Below are positions 1 through 8,735 of a DNA stretch of 41,396 bases, in pieces; position 1 is the stretch's first letter; every line of letters starts with the position of its first letter. The stretch comes from GCA-2715645 sp042095375 (GTDB taxonomy: Bacteria > Bacteroidota > Bacteroidia > Cytophagales > MED-G16). A program made the translations under genes and the position numbers. Under the pieces are notes generated by a model. The model was not told the origin of the DNA. It ran no database searches and saw only the letters and a list, made by a program, of their open reading frames with translations. Location: positions 1-41,396 of the forward strand of contig JBELBJ010000009.1 of the NCBI GenBank assembly GCA_042095375.1. Direction: 5' to 3'.

Positions 1-1330
1 TACTATATATTAATTTATTTGTGTATTTAGTATTATTATTATTATTAGAATAACCCCAAACATACCCTGAATCAAAAAATATCTTCCCATATATTCTAAA
101 TGGAAAACTTTTGAATTTTTTTAAATTGTATTTTTCAATATTCCACGTCTTATTAAATAATTCTTTTTTTATAGTATTTCTATATATAGCATTTGAATAA
201 CCTTGAATTAAATACGTTTGATAACCTCTTACATTATTTTCATCTTCATAAAGATAATAGGGTTGATTTTTACTACTAATGTAACTATATAAATTAAATG
301 AATAATAAAACTTTTTATTTAGTTCAATGTATCTGGAATAGTAGATTCTAGCTTTAAATTTATTAACATCACTAAAAATTCCTAATCCAGTTTTTTCAAT
401 AAAAGCATTTAATCTAAACCCTCGTAAAGGATAATTTTTTATATCTCTAAAATCTCTATCAAATTCGTAAGAAATCATAAAAAATTGATTTAAATTTTTT
501 TGTGTACTGATATAATTATCATTTAAGATTTTTGTTGAATCATTAATTTTTGTATTTTGATATTTTAATTTAAAATAGTGATAATTATAAAAAGATTCTC
601 TATGAGAATATTCAATATGAGTTGATAAAGTCTTATTTAATGATTTTTTTGATTTGTAGAAAACAGGTATATGATTAATAGCATTGTATTCTAGATGATT
701 CTGATCTTTTAAATTAAAATTAAATTCAATTCCACCTTTCTGTTTTTTTGTTATATATGGATTAAAGTATTCAAATTCATATTCTTTTATAAAACCAAAT
801 GTTGCAAGCAAAAAGACTTCATCACTTCTACCGCTTATATTAGAATGTTCAAATCCTAAACCATAGTTAATTCTTTTAAAATCATGATTAAAATTTACCC
901 ACCAATCATTAAAATTTCTATCTGATAATTCAAAAATTATATTTGGACTCCAAAAAACTCCTTCTATTACTTCAATTTTAATATCTATATCATTTTCTTT
1001 AATCAATATGAATTTTATTTCTACTTCATTAAAAAGATCAGTATTAATTAACTTTCTTTTGTCTTCCTCAATTATTGATTGAAAATCAGAAATAGTAATA
1101 CTATCACTCTCTTTAAAACTTAATTCTCTTAGAATAATTTCTTTTTTTGTTTTACTATTTCCCTCAATTATAATTTTATTTATTTTTAGGTTAGTCTTTG
1201 AATTATTTTTTAAATAATCAAAACTTGAATAACTAAGTGTGTCAATTATATCTTTTCCATTTATATTATTTAATATAAATAATGAAAAAAAAACTAGAAC
1301 AAAAATTTTATTATTAAAAAATAAAGACAT
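1..1330 (-). CDS. Omp85/BamA-TamA family outer-membrane protein, 3' end outside window
   Basis: An open frame runs from ATG at 1330 to the window edge without a stop, giving 443 residues of an incomplete protein. Residues 1-24 form a hydrophobic signal peptide. Residues about 48-120 look like one POTRA domain (INKIIIEGNSKTKKEI, then LFNEVEIKF). The rest alternates in the aromatic-rich way of an outer-membrane beta barrel. VRGY at 367-370 matches the conserved loop-6 motif of Omp85 barrels. Family members insert or translocate proteins at the outer membrane. Only one POTRA is visible, fewer than the five of BamA, so it is more likely a short Omp85 relative than BamA itself. By comparison with 16-strand barrels, roughly 50-70 residues are missing. 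It diverges from yidD across 45 nt. Confidence 0.82.
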   Translation of the reverse strand, partial: MSLFFNNKIFVLVFFSLFILNNINGKDIIDTLSYSSFDYLKNNSKTNLKINKIIIEGNSKTKKEIILRELSFKESDSITISDFQSIIEEDKRKLINTDLFNEVEIKFILIKENDIDIKIEVIEGVFWSPNIIFELSDRNFNDWWVNFNHDFKRINYGLGFEHSNISGRSDEVFLLATFGFIKEYEFEYFNPYITKKQKGGIEFNFNLKDQNHLEYNAINHIPVFYKSKKSLNKTLSTHIEYSHRESFYNYHYFKLKYQNTKINDSTKILNDNYISTQKNLNQFFMISYEFDRDFRDIKNYPLRGFRLNAFIEKTGLGIFSDVNKFKARIYYSRYIELNKKFYYSFNLYSYISSKNQPYYLYEDENNVRGYQTYLIQGYSNAIYRNTIKKELFNKTWNIEKYNLKKFKSFPFRIYGKIFFDSGYVWGYSNNNNNTKYTNKLIYS

Positions 1331-1357
1331 AAATAGATATAAATTCCTATTTTTAGA

Positions 1358-1393
1358 CAAATATATGTTTAATAGATGTCGATTTTATCCAAA
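1358..1393 (-). promoter_or_regulatory. possible promoter of the Omp85-like gene
   Basis: On the minus strand a TATATTTG box (1358-1365) matches the Bacteroidetes -7 consensus TAnnTTTG and would give a leader of about 20 nt. The nearest TTTG (1390-1393) lies 24 nt upstream, longer than the 18-20 nt seen at the better promoters here, so only the -7 box is persuasive. Confidence 0.35.
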
Positions 1394-1606
1394 TTCTTAA
1401 GAAAAATATTTGTTATACCTATATTACTTTATCAATATTTAATATCTCCATTGACACCTATTTCTTGTAGATTTAATCCAACTTGTTCTCAGTATTCAAA
1501 AGATGCAATTATTAAATATGGGATATTTAAAGGGTGTATACTATCAATAAAAAGAATAATCAAGTGTCATCCTTGGGGTGGGAGTGGCTACGATCCAGTT
1601 AGATAA
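1376..1606 (+). CDS. yidD: YidD, membrane protein insertion efficiency factor
   Basis: This 76-residue protein has the full YidD pattern: an N-terminal amphipathic or hydrophobic stretch (residues 8-25), then YQYLISPLTP, the cysteine-bearing CRFNPTCSQYS, and the C-terminal HPWGGSGYDP. In other bacteria YidD sits at the inner face of the cytoplasmic membrane and helps YidC/Sec insert proteins. It is usually encoded near rnpA and yidC, which are not present here. The stop lies 1 nt from the stop of the convergent nadE gene. The start is the ATG at 1376; the length is normal for the family. Confidence 0.95.
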   Translation: MSILSKFLRKIFVIPILLYQYLISPLTPISCRFNPTCSQYSKDAIIKYGIFKGCILSIKRIIKCHPWGGSGYDPVR

Positions 1607-1607
1607 A

Positions 1608-3458
1608 TTATAATTTTTTCAATTCTTCTTTATAATTTCCAGATAATATTGGAAACCTATACCATGAGTTTGGATCTAAACTAAAATCATCGAAGTGAAA
1701 TGAAGGAGCATATCTTTCTCTCTTCCATTGATTTTTGCTAAATAGAATAAAAAATTTTTTTACATATATTTTTAAATCATTATTATTTAATTCTTTTGTT
1801 TTTGATAATTCTTTAAAAATTTCAATTGGTGATTTTAAATTTTTTATAGCTAACCTTTCAATTTTTGTCATAACGGCATAAGGCATCAAATCATTTTCAT
1901 CATTTTGATTCATTTCTTTTGGTAAGAGCTCGGCTGAAGGTTTAAGTTTTAATACCTTTTTTAAACAATCGTATTTAAGTTCATTTAAAGCATACTTTAT
2001 TGTATTGAGAATAAAAACTTTATTAACTCCGGCTATTGGTGCTATGCTTCCACTTGTATCTCCATCCATTGTTGCATAACCTACGGCACTTTCACTCCTG
2101 TTAGATGTAGATAATAATAGCGAATTATATACATTTGCTACCATCCAGATCATTGGAGATCTCATTCTTGATTGAATATTTTGTTTTGTTAAATTATGCT
2201 TTTTCCAAGTTAATTTTTTATTTAAAACTTTTTCAATTTTATTAGTTACAGATTTCACTTCATCATCAATGTTCCACAAATAAAATCTTGATCCTATAAA
2301 ATGAGAAATTGATTTAGCAGCCTCCAAGGTTTCTGAAGTTGAATTTTTACTTTTTTGATAAGCAGTTATAAGAATTTTTTCAGTTAATTCTTTGTAAAGT
2401 TTTTTATCTTTTAATTTAATTATTCTTTTATATTCCTCTTCATTTAATCTAAGCTTAAATCTATTTATAAATTTATCAAGACCAATATTCTTTATTACTC
2501 TCTTTATCATTTCAGAAACCATAATTGCAACTGTAGCCGAATCTAATCCTCCACTAAGAGATAAAACAAAACCTTCGCAATTGCTTTTTCTCTTATAATC
2601 AAATAACGCTAATGAAGAAGCATTGAAGAATTCTTCATATTGATTTTTATTATCCAATGCTTTATAATTTTTCCTATCAATTATGTACAGGTTGTAATCA
2701 TTAAATGAAAACCTTTTATTTTCCCCAATTAATTTTCCATTGTGAGCGGCTATCACATGTCCATCATAAATAACTTTTCCTGACTCATTACCTAATAAAT
2801 TAGTTGATAAATACGTACAATTATATTTTCTAGAAGTTTTTATAATCAACTCTTTCCAGAATTCATATTTACCAAAAGCGAAATGACTTCCTACAGGGTT
2901 CAAGATCAATAATTCTTTTTTTGTTTTTAAATAATTCATTGGTCTTTCTTCGTCCCAAGCATCTCTACAAATCTCAAAACCTATATCTAATTTTTTATTA
3001 TAATTAACTTTAATTGTACCTATTGGATATGTTTTTCTATTAATTTTTATCGTTTCTTTTTTGCCAATTTTCCATGATTTAAACCATCTTTTTTCATAAT
3101 GTATGCCATCATTTGGAAGGTTACTTTTTAATGTGAATCCGATAATTTTAGAATTTTTTATGATGCAAATGGCATTATAAATATCATTTTTATATTTTAA
3201 AGGAAGACCAACTGCAACAAGTATTTTGGAACAAATTGGAACTATTTTTTTTAAAATCTCAAAAGATTTTTTAATGACCCAATCATTAAAAAAAAGATCC
3301 TGACATCCATAACCTGATATACATAATTCTGGCAAACAAAGAATACTAACATTTTTTGATTTTGCTTCTTTAATTGACTTAGTAATATTTTCATAATTTT
3401 TTTTCCAATGAATTGGTGTTTGATTTAATGTTGCGGCAGCAATTTTAATATTGATCAT
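1608..3458 (-). CDS. nadE: glutamine-dependent NAD+ synthetase
   Basis: NadE converts deamido-NAD to NAD using ATP and glutamine. The 616-residue length fits the two-domain, glutamine-using form. The N-terminal half is a nitrilase-type glutaminase with probable catalytic residues Glu44 (LPEL), Lys111 (KSNLP) and Cys164 (FEICRDAWDE). The C-terminal half is the synthetase, with the ATP-pyrophosphatase loop SGGLDS at 301-306 and, further on, STSNRSESAVGY and GDTSGSIAPIAG. It follows rnc by 52 nt and is probably the last gene of the acpP-fabF-rnc-nadE run. With pncB and pncA near 38-40 kb it belongs to Preiss-Handler NAD salvage. Confidence 0.96.
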   Translation of the reverse strand: MINIKIAAATLNQTPIHWKKNYENITKSIKEAKSKNVSILCLPELCISGYGCQDLFFNDWVIKKSFEILKKIVPICSKILVAVGLPLKYKNDIYNAICIIKNSKIIGFTLKSNLPNDGIHYEKRWFKSWKIGKKETIKINRKTYPIGTIKVNYNKKLDIGFEICRDAWDEERPMNYLKTKKELLILNPVGSHFAFGKYEFWKELIIKTSRKYNCTYLSTNLLGNESGKVIYDGHVIAAHNGKLIGENKRFSFNDYNLYIIDRKNYKALDNKNQYEEFFNASSLALFDYKRKSNCEGFVLSLSGGLDSATVAIMVSEMIKRVIKNIGLDKFINRFKLRLNEEEYKRIIKLKDKKLYKELTEKILITAYQKSKNSTSETLEAAKSISHFIGSRFYLWNIDDEVKSVTNKIEKVLNKKLTWKKHNLTKQNIQSRMRSPMIWMVANVYNSLLLSTSNRSESAVGYATMDGDTSGSIAPIAGVNKVFILNTIKYALNELKYDCLKKVLKLKPSAELLPKEMNQNDENDLMPYAVMTKIERLAIKNLKSPIEIFKELSKTKELNNNDLKIYVKKFFILFSKNQWKRERYAPSFHFDDFSLDPNSWYRFPILSGNYKEELKKL

Positions 3459-3510
3459 AAAAAAATTATTTTTATAATGTAAAAATGAATATTAAACTAA
3501 ATAAAAATTA

Positions 3511-4209
3511 TTATAATTCTAACTTTTCACAAGCTAACCTTGAAGCATCTTTTTCTGAATTTTTTTTATTATTTCCAAATCCTTTAGAAATCTCTTTGTT
3601 TTCAATAAATAGGATTGATTCAAATTGTGACGAATTATTCTTTAAAGTTATTTTTTTTGTAGAAAATTTTATTAATTTTTTTTCTTTTTGAGACCATTCT
3701 AATATTTTACTTTTAAAATTATGAGTTTTATTAACTAATTCATCGAAATTATAATAGGGAATAATAATATTTTTCACTAAATATTCTTGACAATATTCAA
3801 ATCCTACATCAAGATAAACTGCCCCAATTATTGCTTCTAATGCATCACCATATATTGATTTATAATTTTTTGAAAACTCATTAACACTTTTGAAATTAAT
3901 TATTTCTTTTAAACCAACTTTTCTACCTAAATTATTTAATGATTCTCTACTTACAATTTTAGATCTAATTTTTGTTAAAAATCCCTCATCTTTATATGGG
4001 TATTTTTTAAAAAGATATTCTGCAACTATTAAATTTAAAACAGCATCACCAAGGTATTCTAATCTTTCGTTTGATTCATTTTTATTTTTAGATTTATGAA
4101 GAAGTGCAAGCTTATACAAATTGATATTAACAGGTTCAAAGCCGAATAAAAATAAAATTGCTTTTATTATTTTTTGATCTTCTTTTTTTATTGAATTAAA
4201 TAATTTCAC
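3511..4209 (-). CDS. rnc: ribonuclease III
   Basis: RNase III cuts double-stranded RNA, including rRNA precursors. The signature ERLEYLGDA is at 48-56, giving Glu48 and Asp55; the second acidic pair is Asp122 and Glu125 (GDALEAIIGA). A C-terminal double-stranded-RNA-binding domain covers about 160-232. The length of 232 residues is normal. The start is a GTG that shares its first base with the TAG stop of fabF (TAGTG), so translational coupling is likely. The order acpP-fabF-rnc is typical of Bacteroidetes. Confidence 0.96.
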   Translation of the reverse strand: MKLFNSIKKEDQKIIKAILFLFGFEPVNINLYKLALLHKSKNKNESNERLEYLGDAVLNLIVAEYLFKKYPYKDEGFLTKIRSKIVSRESLNNLGRKVGLKEIINFKSVNEFSKNYKSIYGDALEAIIGAVYLDVGFEYCQEYLVKNIIIPYYNFDELVNKTHNFKSKILEWSQKEKKLIKFSTKKITLKNNSSQFESILFIENKEISKGFGNNKKNSEKDASRLACEKLEL

Positions 4210-5456
4210 TAATATTTTTTAAATGCAATAGAGGTATTATGACCGCCAAAACCAAATGTATTATTAATAGCAATTTTAACTTCTCTCTCTTTAGATTTAT
4301 TAAATGTTAAATTTAATTTTTTATTTATTTTATCATCATTATTAAAATGATTTATTGTTGGTGGAATTTTATTATTATTTATTGCTAAGATTGATGCAAT
4401 TGATTCAATTGCTCCTGCTGCACCTAAAAGATGTCCTGTCATTGATTTTGTTGAGCTTACATTTATATTTTTTATATTTTCATTAAATACATTTTCAATT
4501 GCTTTAATTTCAGCTATATCACCAAGAGGAGTTGATGTCCCATGTACATTAATGTAATCAATATCTTTTGAAGATATATTAGCATTTTTTAAAACATTTT
4601 TCATCACTAACTCGGCTCCCTTACCTTCAGGGTGTGGTGCAGTTATGTGATGAGCATCAGATGACATCCCAACTCCAATTATTTCTGCATAAATTTTAGC
4701 ATTTCTATCTAGGGCATGTTCTAATTCTTCAATAATTAATGCGCCAGAACCCTCTCCAAGAACAAATCCATCTCTATCTCTATCAAAAGGTCTTGAAGCA
4801 GTTTTTGGAGAGTCATTTCTTTCAGATAATGCTTTAAGAGCATTGAAACCTCCTAAAGCTGATTTATTAATTGGAGCCTCTGAACCTCCTGAAACGAATA
4901 TATTACCATATCCCAGTTTAATATAATTATAAGCATCTATTATAGCATTTGAACTTGAAGCACATGCTGAAACTGTGGCAAAATTAGGACCTTTAAGGTT
5001 ATATTTTATTGATATAAGTCCTGGACAAATATCAGGTATCAATTTTGGTATAAAAAAAGGATTGAATCTAGGTATTTGATTTTCATTACTAAAATCTAAG
5101 ATTTGATTTTGAAACGTTTCCATACCTCCAATTCCGGAACCCCAAATTACCCCAAATTTGTTTTTATCACATTTTTCTAAGTCAATTAAAGAATCATTAA
5201 TTGCTTCATCTGAAGCAATTAAACCGTATTGAGAAAATAAGTCTAACTTTCTAGATTCTTTTCTTTCAAAAAAATTATCTGATAAATAATTTTTTAATTG
5301 ACAGGCAAATTTGGTTTTAAAATTATCAATATTGAACCTATTGATTAATTCAGCTCCACTTACACCATTAACTAAGCCTTCCCAATATTCTGAAATATTG
5401 TTTCCTATTGGAGTAATAGCTCCCATTCCAGTAACTACAACTCTTTTATTTTTCAT
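4209..5456 (-). CDS. fabF: 3-oxoacyl-[acyl-carrier-protein] synthase II
   Basis: FabF condenses malonyl-ACP with acyl-ACP during fatty-acid elongation. The Cys-His-His triad of the family is visible: Cys165 in SACASSSNA, His305 in NVHGTSTPLGD and His342 in KSMTGHLLGAAGA. GFGGHNTS is close to the C terminus. The 415-residue length fits. It lies 10 nt downstream of acpP, whose product is its substrate carrier, and shares one base with rnc. Confidence 0.97.
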   Translation of the reverse strand: MKNKRVVVTGMGAITPIGNNISEYWEGLVNGVSGAELINRFNIDNFKTKFACQLKNYLSDNFFERKESRKLDLFSQYGLIASDEAINDSLIDLEKCDKNKFGVIWGSGIGGMETFQNQILDFSNENQIPRFNPFFIPKLIPDICPGLISIKYNLKGPNFATVSACASSSNAIIDAYNYIKLGYGNIFVSGGSEAPINKSALGGFNALKALSERNDSPKTASRPFDRDRDGFVLGEGSGALIIEELEHALDRNAKIYAEIIGVGMSSDAHHITAPHPEGKGAELVMKNVLKNANISSKDIDYINVHGTSTPLGDIAEIKAIENVFNENIKNINVSSTKSMTGHLLGAAGAIESIASILAINNNKIPPTINHFNNDDKINKKLNLTFNKSKEREVKIAINNTFGFGGHNTSIAFKKY

Positions 5457-5466
5457 TTAAAAAAAA

Positions 5467-5703
5467 TTACTTGGTATTATCTTGAATATATTTAATTGCT
5501 TCTCCTACTGTGCTTATTTTTTCTGCATCTTGATCAGGAATTGAAATATTAAATTCTTTTTCAAATTCCATAATTAATTCAACAGTATCTAGTGAATCTG
5601 CTCCTAAATCATTAGCAAAACTTGCTTCATTTGTAATTTCTGATTCCTCTAGACCCAATTTATCTATAATTATTTCTTTAACTTTGCTTTCAGGGTTTTC
5701 CAT
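5467..5703 (-). CDS. acpP: acyl carrier protein
   Basis: This is a 78-residue acidic four-helix carrier protein. Ser37 in the motif GADSLDTVEL is the site for the 4'-phosphopantetheine arm. It carries growing acyl chains to FabF and the other fatty-acid enzymes. It is the first gene of the acpP-fabF-rnc-nadE run and has a good upstream promoter. IPExxxVDY-pyk diverges from it across 102 nt. Confidence 0.98.
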   Translation of the reverse strand: MENPESKVKEIIIDKLGLEESEITNEASFANDLGADSLDTVELIMEFEKEFNISIPDQDAEKISTVGEAIKYIQDNTK

Positions 5704-5730
5704 AATATTAAATGTTTAATTATTTAGTTG

Positions 5731-5760
5731 CAAAATTAAGTTATTTTTTTTATTTCCAAA
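5731..5760 (-). promoter_or_regulatory. acpP promoter, Bacteroidetes type
   Basis: Read on the minus strand: a -33 TTTG (5757-5760), an 18-nt spacer, then a -7 TAATTTTG (5731-5738), which matches TAnnTTTG fully. Transcription would begin near 5725, leaving a leader of about 20 nt before the acpP ATG. Confidence 0.72.
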
Positions 5761-5805
5761 CTAATTATTCGTTTAACTACATATGTTTTTTTAATTTATT
5801 AATTC

Positions 5806-6237
5806 ATGATAAAAAATTATTTTGATGACATATATGATATAAATTATGATTTATTTGGTATAGTATCAAATGTTAAAGAATACAAGTTAGCTTGGATTTT
5901 AAATAAAATTTTTCTTATTGACCTTGTTAAGGTTGATAATCTAATAATTAAAAAGCATAATAAAATAACATTTGAAATTTCAAATTATTTTCATGAGTCT
6001 GATGAGTTTATTATCAGATTATTAAAAAATAAATTAATAAATAAAGTTAATCTTAATAATGAAAAATTTTTAATTAATAAATTATCAAAATTTGATTATT
6101 TTTTTCAAATTTATAATAATTCAGATCCATTTAACAAAAAGGATATAATAAATAAATTAAACTCTGAAAGTTCTATTCAATTTGCTAATTTTGTAAACGT
6201 TAATTTAATTAAAGAGAAAGATTTGCTTTTGTTATGA
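5806..6237 (+). CDS. IPExxxVDY-type protein of unknown function
   Basis: A 143-residue protein with no catalytic motif that I can see. Position beside pyk, size, and a C-terminal half containing KLSKFDYFF (cf. the IPExxxVDY signature) and ending FVNVNLIKEKDLLLL fit the small IPExxxVDY family of Bacteroidetes. The signature itself is degenerate here (roughly LSKFDY). Its function is unknown. The stop overlaps the pyk start in ATGA, so the two are co-transcribed and probably translationally coupled. Family assignment is from memory of gene order and weak motif similarity. Confidence 0.68.
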   Translation: MIKNYFDDIYDINYDLFGIVSNVKEYKLAWILNKIFLIDLVKVDNLIIKKHNKITFEISNYFHESDEFIIRLLKNKLINKVNLNNEKFLINKLSKFDYFFQIYNNSDPFNKKDIINKLNSESSIQFANFVNVNLIKEKDLLLL

Positions 6238-7670
6238 ATAAAAAAACATTAATAAATAAAACAAAAATTATTGCAACAATAGGTCCTTCATCTTATAATA
6301 AAAAGATTTTAGAAGAGATGGTTATCTCAGGTGTTGATGCTATCAGATTAAATTTTTCCCACGGAGAGTACAATGAACATAAAAAAGTAATAGAAAATAC
6401 TAGAAAAATCAGTGCTAATTTAAATATTCCTATAGCTATTATCCAAGATCTTCAAGGTCCTAAAATTAGAATTGGAAAAATAAAAAATAATAATGTTAAA
6501 TTAATTGATGGTCAAAATCTTAATATTCAATTGAATGAGGTAATTGGTTCAAATACTTCTATTTCAATTTCTAATAAATTTTTTTTTCAAGATATTAAAC
6601 CAGATGAAAATATTTTAATTGATGATGGAAAGATAAAGCTTAAAGTTTTAAGTAAGACAAAAAATTTAATTTCTACAATAGTTGAAAGGGGAGGTTTATT
6701 GAAATCAAATAAGGGAGTTAATCTTCCTGATACCGATATATTATTATCCTCATTAACTAAAAAAGATAAAAAAGATTTAAAATTCGGATTAGAAAATGGC
6801 GTTGATTGGGTTGCATTGTCTTTTGTTAGATCTTCAAAGGATGTTGATGATCTTAGAAAAATAATTATTTCTAAAAAATTAAAAACTAAGATAATTGCTA
6901 AAATTGAAAAACCTCAAGCAATTAAAAATATTGATAAAATAATTCAATCTTCAGATGCATTAATGGTTGCTAGGGGAGATCTAGGTGTTGAAATACCAAT
7001 GGAATCAGTTCCAATATATCAGAAAAGAATAGTAAATAAATGTAATAAACAATTTAAGCCAGTAATCATTGCTACTCAAATGTTAGAGAGTATGATAGAT
7101 AGTAAAACTCCAACAAGGGCAGAGGCTAATGATGTTGCAAATGCAGTATTAGATGGTGCAGATGCAGTAATGCTATCTGCTGAATCTGCAACAGGAAAAT
7201 ATCCAATTTTGACAGTTAAAAGTATGGATAAAATAATTCATTCTGTTGAAAAAAACTCAAATACTATTTATAATAAATTTTTTGAAAAAAACAAATCATT
7301 ATCAGACAGAGAGAATGATAGTTTAATTCGTTCAGCTTGTAGATTAAGTAGATTAATTAATTCTAAGGCTATAGTTACAATGACTAAGAGTGGGTATACC
7401 GGATTAAGAGTCTCTGGGCATAGACCAAAAGCTAATATACTAATAGTTACAAATAATAAAAATTTATTAAATGTTATGAATTTTACTTGGGGAATTAGAG
7501 GAATTATTTATGATAAAAATGATTACATAGACAATACTATTGAAAATATTGAAACTTTACTTATTGAAAAAAAGTTTTTAAAGAAAAAAGATAAATATAT
7601 AATTACAGCTTCTATGCCATCTCATTGGAAAGGGCATACAAATATGATGAAAGTAAGTAGAGTGGAATAG
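6234..7670 (+). CDS. pyk: pyruvate kinase
   Basis: Pyruvate kinase makes pyruvate and ATP from phosphoenolpyruvate and ADP. Motifs in order: TKIIATIGPSS (10-20), RLNFSHG (38-44), QDLQGPKIRIG (71-81), IAKIEKPQA with the catalytic Lys223 and metal ligand Glu225, MVARGDLGVE (244-253) and TRAEANDVANAV. The 478-residue length is normal for the tetrameric enzyme. It overlaps the upstream IPExxxVDY-type gene by 4 nt. Its stop lies 6 nt from that of the convergent metallo-hydrolase gene. Confidence 0.97.
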   Translation: MNKKTLINKTKIIATIGPSSYNKKILEEMVISGVDAIRLNFSHGEYNEHKKVIENTRKISANLNIPIAIIQDLQGPKIRIGKIKNNNVKLIDGQNLNIQLNEVIGSNTSISISNKFFFQDIKPDENILIDDGKIKLKVLSKTKNLISTIVERGGLLKSNKGVNLPDTDILLSSLTKKDKKDLKFGLENGVDWVALSFVRSSKDVDDLRKIIISKKLKTKIIAKIEKPQAIKNIDKIIQSSDALMVARGDLGVEIPMESVPIYQKRIVNKCNKQFKPVIIATQMLESMIDSKTPTRAEANDVANAVLDGADAVMLSAESATGKYPILTVKSMDKIIHSVEKNSNTIYNKFFEKNKSLSDRENDSLIRSACRLSRLINSKAIVTMTKSGYTGLRVSGHRPKANILIVTNNKNLLNVMNFTWGIRGIIYDKNDYIDNTIENIETLLIEKKFLKKKDKYIITASMPSHWKGHTNMMKVSRVE

Positions 7671-7676
7671 CTTTAA

Positions 7677-8435
7677 CTAGATAGAAATTTTTAAACAGTC
7701 GTATGCCATTTTTACACTTTTAGGTAAAATTTTTGATGTTTCTCTATGTAATCCTAAATTATGACTTATATGTGTTAAATATGTTTTTTTTACTTTTAAC
7801 TCTTTTATAATAGCTAAAGCCTCATCTAAATTAAAATGTGAAACATGCTTATCCTTTTGTAAGCAATTTATAACTAAGACTTCTGATCCAACTATCTTTT
7901 TTTTTTCATTATTAGAAATGAAATTTGCATCTGTTATATATGTGAAATTATTAATTCTATAACCTAAAATATCTAATTTATTGTGTTTTACTTTGATTGG
8001 TTTAATTAATATTCCTTTTTTTTTAAAATCATTATTTATATAATTAATAGATAATTTAGGTAATGCTGTATAATTATTTTTTTTAAATATATAAGAGTAA
8101 TCATTTATTATTTGATTCATTGTTTTTTTATTACCATAAATAGGAATTTTTTTTTTTAAAAAAAAATTAAATGATCTAATATCATCAATTCCTCCAGTGT
8201 GATCTTTATGAGCATGTGTATATAAAATAAAATCTAAATTTTTAATCTTTTCTTTTAGTGCTTGTTGTCTAAAATCAGGACCAGTATCAATTATAATATT
8301 TGTGTTATTATACTTTATATAAATTGATGATCTTAATCTTTTATCTTTACTATTCTTAGATTCACATATTTTACAGTCACATCCAATAACAGGAATACCT
8401 TGAGAAGTTCCAGTTCCTAAAAAAGTAATCTCCAT
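7677..8435 (-). CDS. MBL-fold metallo-hydrolase, PhnP/RNase Z-like
   Basis: A 252-residue metallo-beta-lactamase-fold protein. The N terminus EITFLGTGTSQGIP leads to a cysteine cluster, GCDCKIC (Cys19, Cys21, Cys24), that resembles the structural zinc site of PhnP. The active-site motif HAHKDH is at 74-79, so His74, His76, Asp78 and His79 would bind two metal ions. A later His is in YLTHISHNLG. PhnP-like enzymes hydrolyse cyclic phosphodiesters, but the substrate here cannot be read from the sequence, and no phn genes are near. It starts directly after the stop of the 87-residue gene. Confidence 0.86.
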   Translation of the reverse strand: MEITFLGTGTSQGIPVIGCDCKICESKNSKDKRLRSSIYIKYNNTNIIIDTGPDFRQQALKEKIKNLDFILYTHAHKDHTGGIDDIRSFNFFLKKKIPIYGNKKTMNQIINDYSYIFKKNNYTALPKLSINYINNDFKKKGILIKPIKVKHNKLDILGYRINNFTYITDANFISNNEKKKIVGSEVLVINCLQKDKHVSHFNLDEALAIIKELKVKKTYLTHISHNLGLHRETSKILPKSVKMAYDCLKISI

Positions 8436-8699
8436 CTAAATTAACTTTATCTTATTTAAAATTTTTAAATTCTCTTCTTGAATTTTATCTGAACTATAAT
8501 TAAGAGAGTTTAATATTTTTATAATGGTATTTATTTTTCCTTCTGTAGTATAATATTTATTTATAATTGCCACTTTTTCATTTTTTAAAATACAAAACCC
8601 CGATTTAAAATTTCCTTTTTCGAATCTTAATTTATATCCTATATCAGGAAAAATGTTTTCTAATTTTTTTTGAAATTGTTTTGAGTATTTTAATTCCAT
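8436..8699 (-). CDS. small conserved-looking protein of unknown function
   Basis: This 87-residue protein has no signal peptide or membrane segment. Its central part, RFEKGNFKSGFCILKNEKVAI, is patterned as two short beta strands with a Gly-Cys turn and reads like a conserved core. The C-terminal half is helical and Lys-rich. I recall similar small proteins in other Bacteroidetes, of unknown function. It is directly upstream of, and abuts, the metallo-hydrolase gene, suggesting one transcript. The start is the ATG at 8699, divergent from miaA across 36 nt. Confidence 0.72.
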   Translation of the reverse strand: MELKYSKQFQKKLENIFPDIGYKLRFEKGNFKSGFCILKNEKVAIINKYYTTEGKINTIIKILNSLNYSSDKIQEENLKILNKIKLI

Positions 8700-8735
8700 T
8701 AAATTTTATTTAATTATAATTAAATATTGAAAATT

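Noticed and set aside
3485..4099. Open frames on the plus strand opposite rnc
   Set aside because: They are antisense shadows of a clearly coding gene, with no motif of their own.
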